A DNA stretch of 64,000 nucleotides from Acanthopleura granulata (lineage: Eukaryota; Mollusca; Polyplacophora; Chitonida; Chitonidae). Below are positions 55,400 through 64,000 of the stretch, piece after piece; positions within the stretch are counted from its first letter, which is position 1; each line of letters opens with the position of its first letter. The stretch lies in assembly GCA_016165875.1 (NCBI GenBank), contig JABBOT010000009.1:14920566-14984565 (forward strand), in the 5' to 3' direction. Below the pieces are notes generated by a model. That model ran no database searches, had not been told where the DNA came from, and worked only from the letters and a program-made list of their open reading frames with translations. The position numbers and the translations under genes were made by a program.

Positions 55400-57980
55400 T
55401 TTAACACATGCATAGACAATGACATGAAAACGATGCAAAGGGACCAGCGCCATAGTGCCCATGCGTATAAATAGATGATAAACAACCAAATGTTCGTATA
55501 TGTGTTTTTCCATAATTACTCTGCATAAGCCAAAACGGTAGCGAATAAAACTTAACTCAAAAATGAATAATGTTTTACTATGGCACTTTAAGTAATGCAC
55601 AAGTCTTCCTTTTTGTAATACGACTGCGTATTGCGGCTCAGTTCAAGCGCATGTTGCCTCCTGATTTGGTTAACTGCTGACAATACTCCGTTACAAAAGG
55701 AAGCAGTGTTGTCCATTGAATCGTTCTCTTTTTTCTCTAATATTAACTGGTGTTTATTCTGCATTGCGATATTGAACTTGCATAAACATAACAATTCATT
55801 TATAAAGATAAGTTCACGATGAGTTTTTGCCTTTAGCTTTACGCTTTATGGATGTTAACGATATAAACTACTATACAGTACAAGCACCTACTCTAAAATC
55901 GTGCATCAAATTCCAACATAAATGGTTACATTCTCATGGGCAAAGGCAACTCGGATCGAAGCGGGATAGGAAACCGTTCGCTTGGAAAGGATGAGCACTG
56001 CGTTACTAAATTCGCCACAGGTCTTCCTCGCAAAGACAGCATTATAAAGGTTAAGCAAATCTTCAACAAGCTACCAGTACCACACGTACGCGTGAGGCAG
56101 GCAAATGCGGGTCGTTGCGACGAAAAACTGTTAAGCTAGTCGAATAACACGAGTAGAATCCATAAAGTAACCAAAACTAATTTTTCATTTTCATCAGGGA
56201 TATAAATCAAGAATGACGCACAGTAATTCGCTGTTTGCATGTTTACAACACGGGAGTAAAATCGCGTAGGCCTATAAAAGCGGCAGCCCCGAATAGTAGG
56301 CCTACGCCGCTACCTATTAACGTTTTCTTGGCTTAATTTCTACTTTTCGGGAACAAAAGTCTATGCTTACGATAGAATAATGTTTCAGGAATAGGTCTCA
56401 TTTTTATTTCACATTTAAACATATAAAATCGCCAAATATTGACTAGGAAATTCATAGCGAATAAATACCGTCCAGTTTGTAAAAAGCGCGCAGATGGCAC
56501 GACCTAGATTTGCCAAGGGTGACGTCACACACAAATAACGATGAAGTCACTCGTTAGTCGTAGGTCGTTTGCGAGTTGCTTAACCTGTCTAATGAACAAC
56601 AGATTACACGACTTGTACACGAAGTCTTTAGTCTGCAGAAGAGGATTCACAAAAAAAGTTAAAACTAATATTGTGGATTTCGTTGAGCTATTCGGTTGCT
56701 AAGACGTGGTTACCGATAACATGTGGACTATGATGCATGCGTCCTCTTTAGTATAGAGCATCATTAGTGAATTTGAAAAAAGTCTAATAGAATTGGAACA
56801 CAGCTGAGGCTTCCCTGAGGTCTTTGTTTTCAAGCAATTGTGTTCATTAACCCCTGTCATATTGTTATTGGCTTTTCATCATGTAGACGACTGCTGTGAA
56901 CAGAATAAAATCCAGAACAGCGACGACAGTGTGATAGCCATCTGAGAGCCAAACCAAAAATGATCATATAAGGAGCCTCAGAAAACAGACGACTAATTTT
57001 CTGAATGATCTTCGCGGTATGTTTATTTGTGGTTGAGTGAGTTGGTTCTGGATGAGCTATCACAGATGCCTTAACATATGCAGGCCACATTTACATTGCA
57101 TTTTTCATTAGCGATGGCGGCAAACGCATAATATAGTGGGAAACCGTGAAGGAAGATTTTAGTGTAAACTCATATTCAACTTCATATACATGCCATCATG
57201 TACATTCAGGGTCAATAATCAATAATTTCAGTGCTTACGTGATGACAGAAAGACGGAAGAAATGTTCCAGTCGAATGAATCAAATGAGTACCATGCCAGT
57301 TTATAAATTGTCGTTAATCACAATATGTATCTTAGTTATGCTTTGCGGTAACAAATTTTAAAAGACGAGATGTCGTATGCAAGACCCTTCGGTATATTGC
57401 TACCACAGTAAGGATACTTCACACCATCATACTTGAAACTATCCCTCTAACTCACAATAACAAGTTTGTAACTATCTCTTTGCATGGTGCATTGTTAGTG
57501 CAGAGAATGGAGCTTGATTTCACGCTGGTGTGTTTACGGTGTAATGTTTTTGACTTTCTCAGTACGATAAAAAATACAGTTTCTCTTATGGAAATGCGAA
57601 ATGTCAACCCATAGCTCGTGGCTGGATTCTTTCTTAATGCTTCTTGTAAGCCAATGTTTTCTTCATATAGTTAGCTTCAAATCTAATTGAAGTTCGACTT
57701 TACAAATGCAGAGCTTTCGCTTCAGCTATGTTAATTTCTTTATTTATATGAGTGAAGTAAACCAGCGTGACCTTGTGAAATCATTGGCCTTTGACAAGTT
57801 ACTGGTGAACTTTTATACAGACCATATAGTTAGATAGCGGATACGGCCCCACGACACATTCCCTTCCTTTGAACCCGCGCTCCATCTGTTCCAGCGATTG
57901 AAACCACTTGAGCTCGGTCTGTTCCTTTTTCAGTTACTTCGAGTCCCTGCAGCATAATGCTCTGTACGCTCATAATATCA
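55400..57980. other. Non-coding stretch
   Basis: No gene recognised. An R2 arm core (GAACAGCGACGACAGTGTGATAG) lies at about 56900-56935. TAGGCCTA-type short inverted words occur near 56268-56305. Small frames are scattered on both strands without domains. Confidence 0.5.
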
Positions 57981-57984
57981 GCGA

Positions 57985-58970
57985 CTTTACCTCACCACGC
58001 TTTTCAGTAGCATACCCGCTGATGTAGATAGTTGCGATCTTCGCTAAAACAGTCTGATGACCTAATTATCAGACAATCAACCACAAAGCCGAACTGCTTC
58101 AGCGGGTAATAGTAAAAAGCATGGTGAGGTATACTCGTGAATATTATGAGCGCAAATGGTCTGTGGGAGAGGAATGACGCTCCGTGAGAAAGAGGAGTCA
58201 TTCCTACGTGTAACTGGAAAGTTCACGACTCTGGGTACAATGCAGGCTTGTAGACACGAAATTTGATGGCTGCGATATTCGTTAAAACAATCTGATGGCC
58301 TACTTATTAGCAAGCCAATCATGGTACAGAAATGCCTCTCAGACAGGGAAAATCCATCTATAAAATATTATTGAATGCTTCTCGTCATGTGGTCCAATTT
58401 AAGCTTTAACAACATGACCGACTCGAGGTGTGAGTGGGACAAGAGAAGACAATCTGTGAAGCAGATTAAAAACAATTAACATTAGTGACCCATTAAACTT
58501 TTCAGAAAGCTGGTTTGGCAAATGCGGTGACATTGAAATAAAATAAACTTGTCCATGGAGTGCCGACGGGCAGGGGAAAGTCAGTGTACTTCAGTGCGCT
58601 CGCGTTGACTCTGTCAAATCAATGCCGATTAACCAATGCGTCTGAAATCCATGATGGAAAGTAAATCGATATTATATATTCAGTCTCTTCAATTTATAAG
58701 AGAATAAACTTACTGCCAATAGATTCCCAGCAGGAAGTGTGTTGCGGAATTTAGTCAGGGATGTTATTGCGACTGTTATTGTTAGGTAAACATTCTTCGT
58801 TCAACAGCCTGTGTGAAGCCGCGTTTCATTGGTTGACAGACCTTATAAATATGAATGTCACGGGGAATTTCCGAAGTTGGCCTATAATAAAGATCGCAAC
58901 TACCTTTATCAGCGGGTACTAGCAACTATCAAGCATGGTGAGGTATACCCGCTGATACTATGACCTTGAC
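57985..58970. mobile_element. Inverted-repeat element R3, about 1 kb
   Basis: CATACCCGCTGATGTAGATA-GTTGCGATCTT (58011-58041) is the near reverse complement of 58889-58919. The right end continues with CAAGCATGGTGAGGTATACC, which pairs with TACCTCACCACGC at the left (57988-58000) and recurs directly at about 58115-58135. Internal direct repeats 58031-58081 and 58267-58321 share CTAAAAC/GTTAAAAC, CTGATG and AATCA words. The layout suggests a non-autonomous element with subterminal repeats. No transposase. Confidence 0.7.
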
Positions 58971-59175
58971 AGTCCACATGCAGCTCACAGGGCAAACAAT
59001 CCAGCTGGGACTTGACTTCAGGAGATCGATTGTTTATAGTAACATGAGTTACGAAGAAAATTAGCAAACCAGACAAGAAACGAGTCTTATTGTTTATATA
59101 TTTCAAAGCTGTATATAGGTTATGTTTCCAACTATAAAAGACATGTATGGATGATAACTGACACATTTTATTTGT

Positions 59176-59289
59176 GGATGACCGTGAGTTTCCCCTCAGG
59201 TCTGTCTGGCTTCCACCATAATCCTGGCCGCTGTCATAGAAGTGAAATATTCTTGAGTACGGTGAAAAACACCAGTGAAATAAATGAGT
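59176..59289 (+). mobile_element. MetaSINE-like SINE 3' fragment
   Basis: GTCATAGAAGTGAAATATTC and TTGAGTACGGTGAAAAACAC, then AAATAAATGAG. Confidence 0.8.
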
Positions 59290-59764
59290 CAATGACACTT
59301 TGCTAATGGTATATGAATGTCGGTATTGACACTTAGTTTGAGATTATGGTTTCAAAGGTCTGTTACTAACAGTCAATGCTTCTCCTGTCAGTTAGACTGC
59401 AGATACACAGGAGCTCAGTTTATATTAGGATTGATCTATGGAGATATGTAGATGGATTCTGTTTTTACAGACGCATGCTGGTAATGGGCACGGCGGGGCT
59501 TAGGTAAAAAGGGAACAAACAATATTCTAAACCGTGCCTGTCTATTCATCGGGCTATCATGTGACCTGTAGCATGCTGGCAGTTTTGGGCACACGGTAAC
59601 TCGTTGCCATCGGCCGCGTCCTCCTCTCCTTCGCCTTCCTATCAGAAAGCCTTCTCTGTACTGCTATCCACTTTCATCTTATTTAGATACAGACCATTGG
59701 TCGCAGGCGATAAACAAGAATCCATTACGTCAATAAATAATTTTTCTATGAGAGTAACTGGTTC

Positions 59765-59945
59765 ATACGAAATTACGAAATATTTCACTTATACCATTCC
59801 GATTATTTTCATTGCTGGAGGCAATAAATGGGATGAAACACCGAACGTCCTTGAGTGTTTAACGTGGAGACTCAGCATGTATACGTCATTGGTGGAAGAC
59901 ATGTGGTCTTCAACGAGAAGTAGACAGCCCAAACGGCTATAGGTC
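59765..59945 (-). repeat. Highly degraded SINE-like sequence
   Basis: AAATATTTCACTTATAC and a GGAGGCAATAAATGGGATGA stretch resemble the 3' half and core of the minus-sense SINE. The downstream bases are unmatched. Assignment is tentative. Confidence 0.35.
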
Positions 59946-60235
59946 AGCGCTTTATGTTGTTGACGGCGTTTTTGCGGTGTGAGAGCATCAAACTGTTTGA
60001 GATAGTGTGACCGCATGGTTGATGTGATCGTTTCTCAATCTCTAGGTCATCCGAAACATGTGTTCAGCACCATTCTTAGGTCAGCAAATTCTAAAGATTC
60101 CCTTTCCTAATTCCCTTGAATGGCACCACGGACAAAAACACCATTTTTGAGAACTTACCTTAAGATCTCTGGAAACAACTTGCCTTCCATAAATATGACG
60201 TATGCCACTAAATACATATTTATGTTTAATTCATA

Positions 60236-60377
60236 AATTTATTTATATGATTGGTGGTTTACGCCGTAATCAAGAACATTGTGGTGGAAGGAAACCGGCA
60301 GAGCTCGGTGAAAGCCCGCGGCCATCCGCAGGTTGCTGGCAGACCTTCACACATACGGCCGAAGAGAAAGCCACCGG
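60236..60377 (-). mobile_element. MetaSINE-like SINE fragment
   Basis: TTATTTATATGATTGGTGG, TTTACGCCGTAATCAAGAAC, then GGCCATCCGCAGGTTGCTGG and a stop at GAAAGCCACC. Head absent; a short internal deletion removes part of the core. Confidence 0.85.
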
Positions 60378-60770
60378 GGTTTATGGTTTATGGTTTATTA
60401 ATATTCAGAGCCAAGAAACCAGGTGTCCACTTACAGATCCGATAAAAGGGATACAAATCAACAGCAGCGTATAATACATAAATGTAAAGCCAGGTAAATA
60501 TAAAATACTATTCTTTGTACAAAGGTATTATAAGCACAGGTAATCATATAATGTAATTCTTGGTACAGAACTGGTATAAATCTAGGTGTAAACATAGGTA
60601 AACATATAATACTGTTGTTGTTGAAATTTAAAAAAAAATGTGTAAACCATTAAGGATTTAAGGCCATGAAATAGGTTAGAAAAATGGTAAAAATTCAGAG
60701 AAAAATTGTTAAAGAAGAATCGAGTTAACTGACCTTTTAAAAGATTGTTCTGAAGACAAAATATATATGG
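60378..60770 (-). repeat. Probable 3' UTR and heptanucleotide tail of the adjoining LINE
   Basis: TTTATGG is repeated three times at about 60380-60400 (ATAAACC repeats on the minus strand), the kind of short tandem tail LINEs leave at their 3' ends. The following AT-rich bases contain repeated AGGTAAATATAAAATACT / AGGTAAACATATAATACT words. Inferred from position next to the LINE remnant. Confidence 0.45.
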
Positions 60771-62040
60771 AGTGATTATAACTCAGCTCAATATATAAAT
60801 TCATTTGCAAAGTATACTGTCATCTGCACACAGTGACAATTCAGGGTAACGAGCCCAAGAAGATGGTTCATCGGCATATAAGATAAACAGTAGTGGACCA
60901 ATTAAAGACCCTTGCGGTACTCTAGCTAATAACGGTTTCCATGAAGATTCTGCGCCCTGTAGGACAACTCTTTACAAATGGACTTCGAGACAGGACAGCA
61001 GCCATTTTATGTATCAACATACCACGAGAGACTGTCGAAAACTTTACAGAGGTCTTACAGCAGCTTTACATCAAAAGCCTTGGTGATACCATCAACATAA
61101 CAGGCTAGGTTTGTAACTGTGTCACGGTCACGAAAAAATCCATGATGATTTAAGGTTATTTTGTTTCGAACTTGTTGAAACAGTGTTTCATATACAGCCT
61201 TTTCAGAAATTTTACTCGAGAGGTAACAAAGATGCAGGACGATAATAAGTAACGTCAGTCCGATCGCCTTTTCTGAAAATTGGGATCATATTAAATTTTT
61301 TAAACTCTGTTAGGAAGCACCCACTTTGAAGTGATGCATTGAAAATTAGGTGGAAAAGAGTTAGGAAAAAGTGGAACTGCTAGTTTCTCTGCACACTGTT
61401 TCAAAAGCAGACCCGTAATATTGTCATATCCACAGGCTTTGTGGATTTTTACAGATTTCAGTAAACAGGATATATCATGGGCATTAAGAGTAGAATTGTC
61501 CATTATGTCATCACAGTGAATAAAGAGCAGAGGCATTTCCGTGGTTTGGGGTCTGGAGAAAATGCTGCAGAAAAAATCGTTGAATAACTATGTGACAGAG
61601 GTGATATCATTAATCTCAGTATTTTCATACTTGATAGAGCCTGGAATTGAGCCTTTTGATTGCTTTACTTTTACAAAACCGCAGAACCGTTTCGCTTTGT
61701 TTTCCGTTTCTGACTCCTCATTTGAAATATTTTCCTTATATTTTTCCCGTTTTAACTTTTTGAATGTTAATCCAAATCAGCGAAATTAGAATAATTAATG
61801 TAACTTTTGTCGTCTTTACAGATGTTGTAAGACTGTGCCTTGTCCTTGAGCACAGCTAGTAGGTCTTGATCAAACCAAGGCAGAAACTTGCACCCACGAA
61901 TTAGAACAGAGTTGGAACAGAGTTAGGGATTAAGGCATATAGAATGTCATAAAAATTTAACACACCTCCATTGACGTCTGTCTTGTCTATGAGAGAATTT
62001 CAGTACACTGACAAAAGAAGCCGTTTTAGATGAGAAAAGC
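60771..62040 (-). pseudogene. Second LINE remnant: reverse transcriptase, heavily decayed
   Basis: Minus strand, many stops. Order: a linker region (FDQDLLAVLKDKAQSYNICK, about 61880-61810), RT block 0-1 (61536-61300: LLKSVKIHKACGYDNITGLL), TYYRPASLLP near 61240, VPQGSLIGPLLFILYADE at about 60930-60880 and CADDS at about 60840. The catalytic Asp-Asp is still readable, though the usual first aromatic residue is Cys. A different element from the 48-kb LINE (CR1/Jockey-type blocks). No endonuclease seen, so it is probably 5' truncated. Confidence 0.8.
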
Positions 62041-62045
62041 CAGCC

Positions 62046-62149
62046 GATATCCTCCCACCATAATGGTGACCGCCGTTGTATAAGTGAAACATTCTTAAGT
62101 ACGACGTAAAACACCAATCAAATAAATAAATAAATAAATAAATAAATAA
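62046..62149 (+). mobile_element. MetaSINE-like SINE 3' fragment with (AAAT)n tail
   Basis: CCTCCCACCATAATGGTGAC, GTATAAGTGAAACATTCTTA and ACGACGTAAAACACCAATCA, then about nine AAAT units. It abuts the 5' side of the LINE remnant. Confidence 0.88.
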
Positions 62150-62509
62150 ATTGTTTCACCTGTTAGATATGACCATTTGCACTGGTATTATTCTCCATGC
62201 TCTAGTGTTTTCTATTAGTGGCCATTGTATATGTTCATTTCACAGTATAATTATGGCGCTGTTATGACCTGGTTCTGTATCGACATTGTTGTGTCATCTT
62301 GAGGGTTTTGTTTCTTAAATTTCTTAAATTACACAACGTGTACAATATTCTTGTTTCGTATTTGTGGGCTATGACTGTGCCCAAATTCTCTTAAAGAGCT
62401 TATCAGCATTAACATTTCCACCCCCTATTTGGTGTCCACAGTCTAATCAGCATTACCACTCCTTATAGCTTATTGTAGTGTCAGCATCAATATATTTTAA
62501 CATTTTGAT
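62150..62509. other. Non-coding, nothing definite
   Basis: A short R2-arm-like patch (ATGACCATTTGCACTGG, CATGCTCTAGTGTTTTC) lies at about 62167-62215. No gene. Confidence 0.4.
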
Positions 62510-62605
62510 TTATTTAAATGGTCCTTTACGCCGTACTGAAGAATATTTCACATATACAAAGGCGACCAGAAATTTCTTGAGAAAAAACTGGGCATAGACT
62601 TTACA
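62510..62605 (-). mobile_element. MetaSINE-like SINE 3' fragment, degraded
   Basis: ATTTAAATGGTCCTTTACGC and CGTACTGAAGAATATTTCAC, then a degraded core (ACTGGGCATAGAC). Confidence 0.7.
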
Positions 62606-62860
62606 CTTTAATCCTCTGCTTGGAGCTTTCGAGTGTTACGAGTATCAATAATCTTTATCCTTCTGAATATCCTTGAGCATGGCTTAAAACAACAAACGTG
62701 CACACAAATACATCAATTAAAATAACAAATAAATATTTTGAGCCAGCTTCATTGCATTTAAACTTCCACTATGTTGGGTTATCAGTATCCGTGCTTTTCA
62801 AACTTCTCTGTGCTTATGCTAAAATGACCATCAATGCTCTCACAAGTAATCTTTGTTTAT

Positions 62861-63113
62861 TTATTTATTTATTTATTTATTTGTTGGGTTTTTCATGTCG
62901 TACTCAAGAATATTTCACTTCTACGACGGCGGCCAGCGTAATGGTGGGAGGAAACCGGGCAGAGCCCGGGGAGAACCCATGGCCATCCGCAGGTTGCTGG
63001 CAGACCTTCCCATGTACGGCCGGAGAGGAAGCCAGCATGGGCTGGTCTTGAACTCACAGCGACCGCATTTGTGGGAGGCTTCGGGTCACTGTGCTGCGAT
63101 AGCGCGCTAACCG
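62861..63113 (-). mobile_element. MetaSINE-like SINE, young, 5'-truncated in the A box
   Basis: Almost consensus body from a TTTATTTATTTA tail to GATAGCGCGCTAACCG, lacking the first bases of the tRNA head including most of the A box. Target-site duplication ATCTTTGTTTAT (62849-62860) and ATCTCTGTTTAT (63114-63125), one mismatch. Confidence 0.93.
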
Positions 63114-63125
63114 ATCTCTGTTTAT

Positions 63126-64000
63126 GCTGACCGGGTATATCACGATTAACGTTTATAAATCTTGCATGGCGCTTACAACACCTGTTTTCGGTTTAAGTCA
63201 GATGGACTTAATCGTTTTTGACCTTGTCTGTTCTCCGGAATTTTAAATGTAAGTTTGGTTTTCGACCCGAACTATCAGAAGACTAAAATCAGAAAAATAT
63301 TTCATAAGGTCATTGAAATCTGTGGCCCGCTCTTTTATGTGCACGGCCTAATAACCTTTCAGGTGTTTTCCGTGTTAATGATTAGGATAAATTCTTGCGG
63401 GTGTCAGCTAACTTGCTATCTGAGTGATGCACGATTACTGTATTTGACTTTATGATGCATTCCTCATCCGTCAACGATGATCCCGAACCACTAATCCCAA
63501 ACTGCCACAGCAGAGTCCCAAGTTTACGTGAGTAGAAAAATGTTTATACAATAAATCGAACCTTTCACCTTGAGAGTAATGGATGGTCATCGGACATACA
63601 TGCACTCTTCATGTTAATGCATTAAATTTGGCTTTGAATCAATTTGTTTGTGCCTTCATCAGTACATCCTGGCGTTGTTTATGATCTGGAACGCTAAATC
63701 GTATCAGCAATAACATCTTCTAGTGTGTTTTGTGAGTTAAATATGCATTCTGTATGCTTTGAAACACGATATTCTGGCAGTAAAATCTGACGTATTTTGA
63801 ACTGCAGTTTTCAAAGCTGGCTACCGTTTTGTTTCAATTTTGTCATTTCAAACAGTAGTGTATAATTGAAAAAAAGGAATATCTGGGTGAGTTTTATTCA
63901 CAATAGGAGTTTAGCACAAATGGCTTTAGTGTCTATACACTTCTACCCCGTTACTCACTTCTGAGTTCATGTTAACGCTATCATCGTACTTGTGAACAAT
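63126..64000. other. Non-coding, nothing recognised
   Basis: No gene or repeat match within the window. A 66-codon plus frame at 63255-63455 has no domain. Confidence 0.5.

Overview
This is animal nuclear DNA. It has spliced exons with GT/AG junctions, long AT-rich non-coding stretches, tRNA-derived SINEs, LINE fragments and LTR-retrotransposon fragments. No operon or prokaryotic signal is visible. The commonest repeat is a tRNA-headed SINE whose 3' half has the look of the MetaSINE type abundant in molluscs. A second tRNA-headed SINE and a LINE 3' end with ATTC-type tails are also present. I infer a marine mollusc, probably a gastropod; the species cannot be fixed from the sequence alone.

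Only one intact host gene is recognisable: a plus-strand opsin with seven coding exons between about 11.8 and 21.76 kb. It encodes 375 residues counted from the Met at 14337, or 381 if a tiny upstream exon is used. It has the retinal-binding Lys in TM7, DRY, NPxxY, the TM3/ECL2 cysteine pair, Tyr at the classical counter-ion position 113 and Glu at position 181. Exon junctions align without gaps with OPN5-type opsins over most of TM1 to TM3 and TM6. Xenopsin or another tetraopsin class remains possible.

The rest is mobile-element debris. 0-1.45 kb: broken BEL/Pao gag-pol (minus). 7.7-8.7 kb: a non-coding repeat whose second copy (47.4-52.25 kb) was split by a LINE. 11.4-21.8 kb: the opsin with SINEs, a 47-bp minisatellite and a foldback element in its introns. 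27-31 kb, 35-47 kb and 52-54.5 kb: diverged copies of a multi-module non-coding repeat, some tandem and some inverted. 31.16-34.5 kb: Ty3/gypsy gag-PR-RT-RNaseH remnant (minus) lacking the RT core. 47.5-51.33 kb: I/Jockey-like LINE (minus) with a target-site duplication and an internal deletion. 54.5-57 kb: MITE-like foldbacks. 58-59 kb: another inverted-repeat element. 60.8-62.04 kb: a second decayed LINE (minus). 62-63.1 kb: three SINE copies.

No defence system, CRISPR array, rRNA or functional tRNA gene was found. The most distinctive things are the opsin, the internally dated repeat nesting (paired empty and filled sites, target-site duplications) and the unnamed modular repeat family.
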